From the NCBI GenBank assembly GCA_036250225.1, contig JAPZLL010000005.1, forward strand, positions 1,054,001 to 1,118,000: 64,000 nucleotides of DNA. The letters are read 5' to 3'. Within the stretch, counting starts at the first letter, position 1; each line of letters begins with the position of its first letter. Positions 21,470-32,929 of this stretch are shown piece after piece. The notes beneath the pieces were generated by a model. It ran no database searches and was not told the origin of the DNA. It worked only from the letters and a program-made list of their open reading frames with translations. Source of the stretch: Cercophora sp. LCS_1. Its lineage: Eukaryota; Ascomycota; Sordariomycetes; Sordariales; Lasiosphaeriaceae. A program made the position numbers and the translations under genes.

Positions 21470-23440
21470 TCAAACAAGAGTCAGCTTCTTCTTGACCCCT
21501 TCATCCCATAAATCACCATACATGATCTTTTCCGAGTGGACATAACAGTCCCCAACCAGTGTCCAGCGTTTCTCCCTCCCAGGACCAGACACCTTGCGAA
21601 CAACAAGGGGTGCGTTGACGCCCCTACAACCACAATGCTGTCGCTCTTGATCATCCCCCTTGGTCCCATTCCAAACAACCCATTCTCGGTCACAAAAAAG
21701 CGCCGGCCCTTCCCCGACGCTCCCACTCTGTCTCCGAACCTTGTCGCAGTGTTCTCCTCGATCTGAGCCAGATATCAAGAGCGACAAAACCGGCCCGATA
21801 AGCGCCAAGTTGGATTTCCATCCGTAGACGGCGTCGTATTTCAGCAAGCCCAAACGGCGGAACCTTCGGTAACTCTCCATATTTTGCCCGTTCCATGCCT
21901 TAAAATCTGCTTCGCTGGCATCCAGCCCATCGTCGCCCTGGTATTCCCGTCCAGACAGCAGAGCGAGCCGCCATGCCTCACCCACGGTCTCGGCACCTTC
22001 TCTCCCATGGTCCAAACTGGTCCTGCCGGTCGGATGATGGGTAAGGTAGGGAATGGTTTGCTAGTTCTGCTCCCGCGAGATCCTCCCATTCGAGCAACAC
22101 CTCTGTGTTCTCCCTAGCCCGTTGCTCGAACGACCTCACGGATGCCTTTCCGATGACGCCGGCGGGAAGAACATGCCCGATATCCCGTAATTTGACAGAA
22201 CAACCCGCAACCGTCACCGTCAGTTCCGCCCCATCGGGCGAAACCCAAAATGGTAGCTGTCCCGTCACCCGAAGCGAGGGCGAGAACTCGGTCATCGTGT
22301 TGAAGGCCGTCATATCCAAGGACACGCTTGTGTCTCCCACGGACCAGTCTGGTACCCAAGAAGGCAGTTGGGACGCAACCGGATTTTCCCGTCGAGCCGG
22401 ATGTGGAACGCGGAGCATGTTGAGACTTTTTGTCCTCTCGTGATGGCCGCGGCGACGTCTCGATATACATCCGATATCGATTTGTTGTAATCCGGAATGA
22501 CCCTGCGGTCCCTCACCACTGTGTCCTGACTGTTCACCAAGTTGAGCAGAGCAGACTTTATCGCGAGGCCTGGTAGCGTCAAACTCTCTAAACGGGCACA
22601 GAAGAGTCAACAGGTCGTTGGCATCTCCCTGCTCTCGCTCATACATATCACATGCCTCCACTCCCCTCGCCGCATCAATATCGATGACAAGATCAATGAT
22701 AGCAGGCGCATAGTGACCCGCACACGACATAATAGCCACCGGACAAGCAAGCGCCAGCTGCTCCCATGGGATCCTCCGAAAGCCGCACTGGACGACAACC
22801 CGATCGCCCCCCATGCCGACCTCTTGCACAACCCACACCCGTCTGAAATACGGCCGGGTAAGCAACTTAATAAAACGCTCTCCATGAATAAATGCATCCG
22901 TGATGCTTAACCGCGCTGCTTCCGGTGAGTTGCGGTCCAGTGTCCCCTCCTCGATGTCCCTGATCTTCTCCCCTTCCTTGCACAGGACCGTCGCCGAATC
23001 CATGGCAGCATCGTCATCCTCTTGTGCCTCCCCAACCCAAGCGAGCACCTCGGCCCCTCCACGGTAAATCTGCGCCATCAATGGCATCTGTCTGGACTTT
23101 TCATCGGTGTCCTCTTGGTTGATGCAGATGGCTCGATCCAAAATGTTTGAGACTCTAACGAGTCGCGAATATGCCGAAGAGCCGTATTCAAATTGGAGGT
23201 AGTGGGCAGAAAGTGCCCTTCATGGTGCGACGAACCCGAGTTTGGCAGAACCAGGAGTGAATGTGTCGGTGCTGGATCCCCTCGGTAGTAGGAGAGAGCG
23301 GTGTACCGCGTCGTAGAGGGAATTTGAGCGTGTGAGATCGTGCATGCGAGTGGTGCGTCTCGGAGTGAAGACGGTAAAAGCGTCACGAGTCGGATTGTAG
23401 GCGGTTGCTGGGGCAGCTTTTCGTAGATGTATGTGCCTAT
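21470..23440 (-). pseudogene. HET-domain (heterokaryon incompatibility) pseudogene with multiple frameshifts
   Basis: HET proteins trigger cell death after fusion of incompatible fungal strains. The full domain order is recognisable but scattered over frames. YIYEKLPQQPPTIRLVTLLP and YTALSYYRGD form the N-terminus. The TFWI and AICINQEDTDEKSRQM halves of the core are split by a one-base loss (about 23131-23142). PYFRRVWVVQEVG and DATRPRDKV follow, then a two-base change (about 22555) before ALLNLVNSQD. Next comes VIPDYNKSISDVYRDVAAAI, then a one-base change in a five-base run (22427-22431) before SLNMLRV and LPSWVPDWSVGD. The C-terminal part (EGAETVGEAWRLALLSG, GKGRRFFVTENGLFGMGP, KRWTLVGDCYVHSEKIMYGD) needs about three further frame changes. 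The W of the usual ALSY-x-WG motif is also lost. No splice sites explain the shifts and no ATG opens the N-terminal frame. Confidence 0.85.
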
Positions 23441-23880
23441 TGTGACGTGGAAAGTAGAACTGTTTGCTCAGGATAGGCTTTCTTTGCTACCACCGGCTCT
23501 GAGCGAAAGTCACCGAGTGCGAGCAGAGCGTGATGAGGAACAGTCGGTGAGATTCAATACCTTGTAAAAGTGAGCTGCAAATACGGACACGCCGCCATCG
23601 AGGATTCGACATGTCCAGGCTGCGGGTGGTGAGCACTACCCATCTTGGTAGAATTGCCCGTTTCAGCGAGTCCAACTTCAAACCTGACGACACCCCCGCT
23701 GCAACGCATTCAATCTCTGCAGGTTGTTCTGCCCCTCAAAAGTCTTTCTACCAGCGTATCGCAATCCAAACAGCTCCATCCAATCCTCCAAGTTTGTTGG
23801 AGAATCATCAAGTCAAGCCAACTGCCAATGGCTGAGCGACTTGAACCCCAATACCGGCATTCAGCTTCCATCAATTCAAT
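23441..23880. other. Spacer between HET pseudogene and tRNA
   Basis: About 440 bases with no gene seen; it includes the former promoter of the HET gene. Confidence 0.4.
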
Positions 23881-23954
23881 TCCCTCGTGGCGCAATTGGC
23901 TAGCGCGTCAGACTGTTAATCTGGAGGCTGTAAGTTCGATCCTTACCGAGGGAG
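23881..23954 (+). tRNA. tRNA-Asn (GUU)
   Basis: A complete cloverleaf can be drawn: acceptor stem TCCCTCG pairing with CGAGGGA, D stem GCGC/GCGC with loop AATTGGCTA, anticodon stem TCAGA/TCTGG, and T stem GTAAG/CTTAC with loop TTCGATC. The anticodon loop CTGTTAA places GTT at positions 34-36, which decodes asparagine, and the discriminator base is G, as usual for tRNA-Asn. No intron is present. The A box (TGGCGCAATTGG) and B box (GTTCGATCC) for RNA polymerase III are intact, and a T8 tract follows at 23967. Confidence 0.97.
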
Positions 23955-23966
23955 ATGATCACATCC

Positions 23967-23974
23967 TTTTTTTT
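23967..23974 (+). terminator. RNA polymerase III terminator of tRNA-Asn
   Basis: A run of eight T residues 12 bases after the discriminator base is the standard pol III stop signal. Confidence 0.85.
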
Positions 23975-24451
23975 CTTGCCATTTTCCCCACTTCAAAATG
24001 GAGCGAACCACGCAGCCGGAGTTTTTGGTTCGGGTGATATTTTTGGCTCCGTCGGTGGAGTGGATTCTTTGGCTAGAGATCCCTTGGTATTTTGACACGA
24101 AGAGGCGAGGTTGACGATCGACAGCAGACACGGTCTGTCATAAACTCGATACACACCACCCTTGGTATGTCACCGTAAATCTAACCAAACGCCAGGGCGC
24201 CATATATCGAAGCTGACAAAATGCCCCCCATCTGCGGGCTCTGACGCCCCAGTCACGGCAGAAGCTGCAAACATATATACAAGATAATGAAGAGGTTGGA
24301 GCAGTCGGAGCCCAAGTCTTGCCTCCTCCCGTCATTGAGATATAAAATCCAAGCGATGTGACACAGTGTGATCGTAGCTTCGCCTACAGCCATGGAGACG
24401 TCCGTAGCGTTCTGTTGACACATCAATCCACCATTGGCTACTATTACCGGC
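23975..24451. other. Spacer between tRNA-Asn and the C2H2 gene 3' end
   Basis: About 480 bases with no coding signal. Confidence 0.4.
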
Positions 24452-27400
24452 CTAGCCAAGCCCTTGATTGGAAACTATCCTTCCCAGCGGAGTCCTGTCC
24501 CTGGGTTTCTCAATGAGATCTGCATACCCTTCCAATCCAGCAGCCATGATGCGCACAATCTCAAAAATGTGAGACCCCTTGAATGTCTCCGCCCATAATC
24601 GGATGACAGCAGTGGCCAGTTGTCTGAGCTTTGTCCCGTCGGCAATATTGACATCGATCCGGGATGAATGATGTCCATGGTTACCACCAGGACCAGACAA
24701 AGATGGGTCAACAGGCACAGCGAACTCTGTCTCGTCGAGCATGCCCCGCAACATCTCCAAGAGGTTCTTTTCTTCGTTCGACGGCGGTGGTTCGGCAGGG
24801 CCTATTGACGCCAGTGTGAGAAGCCACTTGGAGATAAGGACAGCACACTCGAGGTTGCATACTGTATAGCATAACTGTTAGGCCTGATGCATAACACCGG
24901 GAAAAGTTCCGGACGGAATTCCCGGTAACGGGAACGCCAAGAGATGACTTACGTGAGTGCTGCATACTCCATTCCAACGACTTGGTCCTCGCAACATAGT
25001 TGACTCCCGCCTTGACCAACATAGACAAAGCGTGAATTGCGTGGAGAACAGCACGACAGAGTCGTTGACTCCGAACAAGAAGCGGGGCATCGCTGAACGC
25101 ATTTGCAATGAGAACGTGGTCGCGAGTTTCGAGGCTCCGACTGGGGCTGAGGTCCGTATAAAGCCTGATATAGGCCAAGCGCAATAGGGCCGTCGAATTA
25201 AACGCGACGGGACCGCCCGGGGAGCTGTCGCCCCCGCCTCCATGCAGACTGCTTTCGTTTCCTCGCGGTTGGCGATGTTGATCGAAACCAATTCCCCAGA
25301 CCCGAAGAGCCTGTGATACGTCTTCTACATCTTCCATCTTCAGCCCTCGGTGAATCTCAAATGGCGACAGGCTCGCAAAAGACGTCTGCTTGAGTAGAAA
25401 TATGTGCTGGATCAAAGCGTGGATGAGCACGTAGTTGCCCAGCGAAGTGACGGGAGACGGTGGACCCTGTGAAGGACGGTTGAGTAGCCTTGAGAAAGCA
25501 TCTTGGAATGGTATCTCAATGGGTGCGTACGACTGCCGCGCTTCCTGCCATTGCCATGCGTTCTCGGCCCTCCATAACCTCGACGGAGCTGGTAAGTATA
25601 GGTGAACCTCAGATGTCAGTAGTAAAGGGGGCGTGTTGTAAGCGATACTGCAGAGATTGAAGAAGCAGTACGCAATGAGTTTGGTACGTGTCGCGGTTTC
25701 GTGACGGATCCATGTCTCCCAGTCGTTTGACTGTTGGTGATTCGGCTCGGCTATCAGGCCCTCCTCACGCACAAGTAACGCCACCTGGCTTTGTAAAGAC
25801 ATGGCCTCGTGCAGTATCGCTTTCGCTCCCCATAAGCCAACAGCAAACAGGAGGAGTAATGCCTGGATTGTCTCGAGTCTCGATTGCGGCGTATTGGGCG
25901 AGCTTCGCCGGTCAGCGGATACGACCAAAAACCTTGATGGTAACTTACTATGGTTCCCTGTGGGTGTCCTGCGTCACTGGTCGGTCTTGGTGGACTGATG
26001 GAAACGAGTGTCTGAACCCTGAGCTGGGAGACGGCCGCGTGGAGTGGGGGCTGTAAGCAGCTGGGGTTGGAAGAAGCCCGTGAACTTCATGGCTATGCCT
26101 GCGCCGAATCTGCTCCAGAGCGACTGCCTTTGCTGCATACCAAAGCGCGTGACCTCTGTTCGTTTCGAAGCGATACTGGGCGCCTACGGCCAAGATGGCA
26201 AGCAGAAGTTCGGGTGAAAGGTCAGTTGGCATAAGAGTGGGAAGATGGAGAAAAGGGAGGTGATCATGAAAACCGCTGATATATCCCTCCAGGAACCTGT
26301 TCAGGGTATGACGTGATGGAAACACAAAGTCGCTTGGAAGAACCGAGGAAAATTCGTCAAGACGGCTCTTGATGGTCGCGTGATCCACCGCCGATATCCT
26401 CCAATTTGGCGCCCTGACACCATCTTCGTGCATCCTCGAATTCCCTTCGGAGGGATCGCGCGGATCAGGCGCCAGCGATGGAAACCGCGATGGAAATGTC
26501 GACGGTGGCTTCGAAGCCCCTCCTCGCCCCAACTCTCCTCCTGGCCGTGGCCACATCCCAAAGGCTTGCTCTGCCTCGAGCGATGGTGGTAGGAAATGGG
26601 ACGGCGGTGCGAAATCGTCCAGAAACAAATTGTAGTCGTCGTACACGGGCTGCTGGGGTTGTGAGGGATATTCCACCGACATCTGGGCCGCGTCCTGGCC
26701 CCGCATTCGATCTCCATACGCCATCTCGTCGTGGTATTGCTTTACGGGTGTCATTTCAGGAGGCGGCTGTGGGAGTCCCGGCATGATCGTTGGCTGGATA
26801 CTGGCGACTTCGCCGCCGGATGCTAGATGTGTTGCTGCATCGGAGAGGAGGTCAAGGTTACACGCTGGTGCTCGAGCAGCAAGGCGTGAGTCCGGCGGCA
26901 TCGTCGACACTGCGGCCGGCTGGATGGGCTCGGGGCGGTAGAGCGGGTGAGCTGTTGGAGGCGGCCTTTGCTGAAGGCCAAGCATCTCCGTGTCAGCGTG
27001 GCTGTCCGAAGGGCCGGCGACGGCATTGCCGGCCGATGACGGCTTGCGCGGCCGGGCTCCATCTTTGCTGCTTCCCTCATTGAGATGGACGAGTTTCTCG
27101 TGTCGGACAAGGAGATCACTGATGTCCATATAAGTATGCTTCTCGACGAGCAGGATGGGAGTTGGTGAGGGCGAATGTGGATCACCGAATCAAGACCCGA
27201 CCCAGACGAGGGCGGTGTTTGGTTTGGATGCAGCGGTGCAAGAGGGAGGGCTTGGAGAAGCTGAGCACCGAGAGCCGGGGGTAGCAGAGGAAGAGGAGGG
27301 GTGTGGGCTGCGTGGTACAGAAACGGGATCGGTGCACCCAAAGCAAAAAGGACTGGCAACGCTCAAGATTGGAACTAGTCACTCACCGTCGTCCAAACGT

Positions 27401-27666
27401 CTTCCCACATCTGGCCCAGCCGCACGAAAACGGCTTTTCTTTGGTGTGCGTTCTCTCGTGCCTCTGAACGTGCTCCACACGCCTAATATGAGATCGCAAT
27501 GTAAGCTAATATGTAGAAGAGGAGGTACTCGGAGGGCAAGTGCTGACCTGAACCGTTTGCTGCAGTACTTGCACGGCAGAGTCTTGGGCTTTTGCTGCCG
27601 GATCTCCCCGTTCTCGTCGGCAGTGCTGGACGGGGCCGGGGCCTCGATTGACTGGAGAGGCAGCAT
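24452..27666 (-). CDS. C2H2 zinc-finger transcription factor with fungal-specific TF domain
   Basis: A nuclear DNA-binding regulator of the Adr1-like type, with two N-terminal C2H2 fingers plus a Fungal_trans domain. Exons are 27666-27548, 27482-27387, 27118-25949, 25902-24953 and 24861-24452, giving 914 aa. Finger 1 uses C32, C35, H48 and H52 (CKYCSKRFR...HVQRHERTH). Finger 2 uses C60, C65, H78 and H83 (CGWARCGKTFG...LLVRHEKLVH). Intron 1 falls inside finger 1 and intron 2 (268 nt, the longest of the gene) inside finger 2. A Pro/Ser-rich linker follows, then the helical TF domain (FLEGYISGFHDHLPFLHLPT, ELLLAILAVGAQYRFE, RLETIQALLLLFAVGLWG). The C-terminus is helical (LRQLATAVIRLWAETFKGSH). 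Intron 3 is in phase (gtaagt...gcgaag) and intron 4 has a good branch (ctaacag). The target genes are unknown; the nearby GH55 gene is a possible but untested target. Confidence 0.9.
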
Positions 27667-30600
27667 GGCGTGAGGAGACTGTGGGCGACGGGATTGGCGT
27701 GTTCTCCAACAGCCAGTGGAGGAAGGCAGGCGAGCACGAGAATGCCACTGGATGAGAAGTGGGGGAAAGGGATAGGGGAAAGGGGAAAGGGGAAAAAAGC
27801 AAAAGCCAAACCGACGCGGAAGGGCTCGTCCCAAATCTCTGTTTTGTGGGGGGCTGTTTGTGCAAGCGGATGTGTGAATCAAGGAGTACAAATCATGCTC
27901 GTCGTGTTATATTTCAGCCCTGAAGCGTCCCGTTCGTGCTGATGGCTGCCGATGCCCCCTTGTCTGCTGGCGGCGCTCCCTCAATATCCCCGGCGCAACT
28001 CAATCAGTAGTTTCCGTTCTTGGCCCAGAGGCCGATATTCCCATCAACCGTCGCCGCAGCCGTCACGAAGCCCATCCATGCGCTGCCGGGAGAGAACACA
28101 CTCGAGCTGAGTGAGGCCAGGAGGCTGCGGCCACCAGCACTCCCGGGCCAACAGCTGAGCGTCAGAGGGTGGCCTGAGAGAGGATCGACGGGACCCTTGA
28201 CTGGGGAGACAGCCTAGGACCTTGTATGACACAAACACGACAGGTGGTTTGCGTGTGTGAAGCTGTGTCCCTGTGTGGGGGCTGGCGCAAACCTATGTTC
28301 GCTCGCTGGCCTGGAGAGAGGGGACCGTCCAGGGAGGGGATGATGCAGTTGCGCGTGGGCGCGGGACGTCGAGTGAAGGGCCCCCGTCCTGTCTTGTTTG
28401 GTCCTTGGCGTTTCAACCTGACAATTGAGCTGTCACGCTCGTCAGGTTGGGTAAATGCGGGCGTTTGGACGCCGTGTGGAGGAGGAGTCGGAGTCGGGGC
28501 GGTAATGGAGGGGAGGAAACAGGAACAGTAGGAGGAGAAGCTTGAGCCTTGTTGGAGCGGAGAAGCGGCCACAAAGCGGGAGGAGAAGCGTGCCAGTTTC
28601 AGTGCCAGGCACAAACAGGCGAGACAGACGAGGCGCAGAGACGCAGAGGCAGGCAGTAGATGGAAGGCGGAGGCGGGGAATGGGGGACTCGGTAGTCGGA
28701 AGGACGGGGAACGAGACGGGGCGGTGGGAAAGAGGAGAAAGAGGAGAAGGCCTAGTCCCGCCAAATCGTGTCCCGGGCCCTCATCAACCGCGACGACCTC
28801 TAGTCTGGTCTTTGTCCTTGGCCTCCAGCCGCGCGATGCGCAGAGCGTTGCAATGGCGGGCAAGTGACCGAATGATGGCGCCGTGAGTCTGTGCGGGATG
28901 GTTGAGTCGCTTCTCCTTTTCTCTCGAGCGTCTGCGTCTGCATCTGCGTCTGCAACAGTCCGTAGCTCGAACCGTTCCAAGGCAGAGAAGAGGGGAGTCT
29001 GCGCGGGATGGACGGATGCCGAGATTGGCCGGTCGTTGAGAGAACACACAGGGGAAAGTCTGTTGTGAGCAGAGTGCAGGAAGCAGCCGCAAGGACTTCA
29101 CAATGACGGCACCACGCAGGCCGCGCAGTCGGGGCAAACACTCGGGTGGCCTGGGCATGGCAAGATCCAACATCCAAGCTCCTGCCCTTCCCGGCGGCTC
29201 CCAGGTTTCCCCATGGGCAGCTCCTTCCCCGTCTCCGCATTGGAGAAGGCGGCCGGGGACCTGCAAACGCGTTCTGGGGAAGGACGAGGGTGCATGTGGG
29301 GGGCGGGGATCATCAAATCGCCAATCAGAGCCACCGAGTCCCAGCAGCAATTTCTTGTGTGCTGCTGGAATCCACCGCGACCCGTCCTGCACAGCTGCAA
29401 CGATGCAGTGCTCAGCTGTCGCTGCTTTTCAGTCACGAACTGCCGGGCAACCTACACCACCATCATGCTGCAACCCCAGAGCCCGGGACCAGCGGTAACA
29501 GCGGTGCTTTGATCGGTAACGGGGTGCGCTGGGTTCTGTGACCGCCTAAACTTGGCTCTCAGACCCTCGAAGCCTGATCTGATGTCTCGTCGGCCAGGCG
29601 GCTGCTCACTTTTGCATCGCATCCATCCAATTCATCTCCTGCGCTCTCCCGTCACCAATCTCATCGCTGGTCTGGACTCGTGACGCACCCAGCAAACGGA
29701 CTCACATCAATCTATATTTCTGGTCCCGCTGTCGACCCCCGTGACGACCGTAGTGGCTGCAACATTTTGTCGCTATCCACACGACCGATCGATGACATTG
29801 GTAGACGCATCAGGAGCAGCAAAGCACCAAAACGAAAGCAGACCGCGGACGTAGAGGATGTAATGACCGAACTCTGCATGTTACACTACGCTAAAAGGCG
29901 GGGCACCAGATCGCAGGTCATGATCTGAGCCGAGGATCCAGTTCGGGGAGCAACGGGCGAGGTCGCCGTCTACAGGACCGCCTTCACCGCAAAATCATTA
30001 CCCGGGAGTTCTTTTGTCGAGAGGGAGCGAAACCTCGCTCGGGATCTACATATGCTCCAGAATCTCGTCATTGGATTGGCGACGGCTCATCTGGGCATGG
30101 ATGGCATCACGGACCACAAACACGATCGGCCACACATGAAAATTCCCGACTGCGGCTGTGGAGGTGCTAAGTGTGGGGATGCAAGCAGGTGTTCGTTGGA
30201 GAACTGGGGAAGTCCCTCACCCCCTGGTGAGATGGGGGAGGGGTTCCTTTGGAGAGGGGCAAAGGGGCTTGGACAAGCTCCCACGGGCACCCAGATGCGG
30301 AGAACGGGACGATTGAGTGGTCTGGGGAAAGGAACGATTGCGCCCAAACTCAAAACCGCTGCCCGCCGCCCTTCTCTCGTTGTGGTACGGAAGGTCCACT
30401 ACCGCGTCCCAGAAGCTCCCAACTGCCTTGTCATTTCTCCGCTGGTCAATCTGGATTCTAGACTCGACTCCTTTTACACGATGAACCGGTCTTTCATGTT
30501 TTCAACATGCCGGGACAAGATTGTTGCTGCGGAGCGCTCAGGTTGATGGAACGTGGTGCCTGGCAAAGCCCAGCCACACCTGAATGTGCAGTGCCGCAAC

Positions 30601-32929
30601 ACCAAAGTCGATATATCAAGGCTCGGCGATCTCTTGACCACGCACGCCACGACAAAAACCCAACATTGTCACTGCCAAGGGACCTGGCTGATGACGGCAT
30701 GGAGTGACTTGGTCCGATGTCAACATATCGCCTTCTTCCACCATCATTGAGCCTAGTGCCGCGACAATATGCCACCTCCTCGCTCCAAAATAGGCAAAAT
30801 TCGATCAACCTGGAGTGCAGATGGTGGCTGCCGGACCACTGCCATGCTTGTATCCAGATCCATGATGGCCTCTCTTGATATTGATAATCAGTTGGTCATG
30901 GTCGGGCAGACTTGTGGGCCCGCGGCATCGGCTGTCGCCAACCTGATGACGGCATACAGAGGATGTTCACGCCAGGAACTCCACCCACCGGCACCAACCC
31001 GAAGCGCCGCTGACCGCAAGGTATCGGTGCCAGAACAATCACGAGGGCATGTTTGCCAAGTACATCGCAAATACCAGTCCTAAACCTCAAACGCGACGCG
31101 ATGCTGATGGACCAGGTGGCTCCTGGGATGGGTAAATAGCTAGCCATAACATTAAGCCGCCGTCTGCCGCCCTGTCTTCGAGAGGCGGGGGACTATATGG
31201 CCCCGTTGGATCTCAAGATTGTCATGTTTGAGAGTCTTTTCGAAGCCTAGGCCTTCTCCAACAGCTGTATCATATCCAACCGGCTAGCGAGGGACCACAA
31301 GACCTTGCGCATGAAGTAGCAGGAGTGCCGCCCAAGACAGCGAGGAAGATATATTCGCCGGCCCTCGCCAAGAAACAAGCCGTGGGCGAGATGAGACACT
31401 AACGCAGTGACATCTCAGCCAGCATTAGTAAGACGGAGCGTTTGTCCGGTCAAGTCGGCTTCAGGTGCACACGTTGCGGCATCAAACTCGGGGTCTAGAT
31501 TCACAGGACTGAGTTTTGAGCGCCCAGCGCATACAAAGGAGGGCGTCGGAGACATGGCAGGGCCGATCACGTGGCTCTCCTGAGGCTCCGCACAGCGCTC
31601 GAGGACCAGGTGGTTGTCACGCAGGTTGCCTTCTTAGTAACTGAACGCCAGTCTCGGATGCACGGTGTAGTGCGGCGCCCGGCAGCGGCCTGACGGCGGG
31701 CGGCAGCGTCAGTACACTCGGATCCGAGTCTTGGATAGCCGCCCAGACGATTTGCACCTTCCCAGCCAAGTTAAAGGGGGCCGAGTTGTGAACGTAAGTT
31801 TGATGGTTTTGAGCACAGCATACCCCGGCGTCAAGTTCACGTTGTATCCAATGCCAGCCGCCGTGGTTACGGACGGTTTCGGGGCTTGGTGACATCCGGC
31901 CCTATTTTGTTCGTCGATGCCCCGTCCTTCACTGTACACCTCCGCCCGTGAGCGAATCAAAGTGCGGTGCCGGAGACCGAGACGCGGGTGACCTCCTTCA
32001 TTCAAGGGTGGCCTCCGCTCACCCCTCCGTTGGCTGCCCTCCACCACGCTCGCATCGCGTGCTCACAAGGTTGCATATAAGGTAATCCGGGGTGCAGCAT
32101 GCACGAAGCCTTATCACTTGATGCAACACCGCTGGACGCATCTCAGTTGGTTACCATTTTTGTTTTTCACATGGCCGCCAAGGCCGGGGAGGATGGCTGT
32201 CCAAGTGAGCGCTTGACATGCTCGATGGACGCGGTGCCGGGATCTGGGTTTGGCCACGAGCCCCGTCCCGGCTCCCGGCAATACTCTGGATGCCAGCCGG
32301 GTGCCCCGCGGGACGCGGCAAGCGGGTGACGCCCTGGAATTCCCGCGAATGGCGATGCCTCGCTGTCCTCTTCTCTCCCTGGCGGCGGCCCACCAACCGC
32401 GAGCGCGACCAGCAATCCAGCGGCCGGAACCAACCAGGGACGCAAATGGCCAAGGGCCTGCCTCCCTGAATCCCACCCTGTTTTCGAGAAGCTTGAGTGA
32501 GCTGTCAATCGGCCCTTTGTCACGCTGGATTGTGCGGGCGTCCATTGTTGGTGTTGTTACATGACTGCTGCAGCATGTCCAGGAGATGACAGGAAATGAC
32601 ATGGAGCAAGGTCCTCGGTGAGTGTTCCAAGGCGGCGGTGATTGCACAAGCGTGTCGTCACCTTGTTTTGTCACTTTTCCGGCCCGAGCACGTGTCTTGA
32701 TTCTTCCGGGTTACGGTGCGTGCGTGCGGTGCGGTTGTTTCTCCTGACGGATTGTTTCTTCTGCTATATATTATCCGACCCGCCGTGGCGGTTGCCGGGA
32801 CACAAGTTCAAGGACTGTTTCGTTTCTTTTTCCAACCTCGTGATTGTGGATGGGTTGCGCGCCCCTCCCTGAATTAACCTTTTCCAGCCGTCCCAGCTGT
32901 ACCGAAGCAGGTGCCGAGCTGTTTGCTCA
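27667..32929. other. 5.3 kb gene-poor region between divergent C2H2 and GH55 genes
   Basis: The left 1.8 kb is rich in C/T on the - strand and contains long low-complexity ORFs, consistent with a long transcribed leader and promoter of the C2H2 gene. The right end is the GH55 promoter. Between about 29.6 and 32.2 kb I see nothing recognisable. A weak protein-like stretch on - near 31.7-31.9 kb (VLKTIKLT, then FNLAGKVQIVWAAIQDSDPS in a second frame) may be a relic, but I cannot assign it. No transposon ends or tRNAs are visible. Confidence 0.5.
28928..28953. repeat. Imperfect GTCTGC hexamer repeat
   Basis: About four imperfect copies of gtctgc lie in the putative leader of the C2H2 gene. It is a simple repeat. 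Confidence 0.5.

Noticed and set aside
28162..29049. 295-codon ORF on -, upstream of the C2H2 gene
   Set aside because: It has low-complexity Ala/Asp and Pro/Ser composition, overlapping long ORFs in other frames and no domain. It is better explained as C/T-rich leader DNA.
30052..30546. 164-codon ORF on +
   Set aside because: No domain or signal, arbitrary composition, and overlap with ORFs on the other strand.
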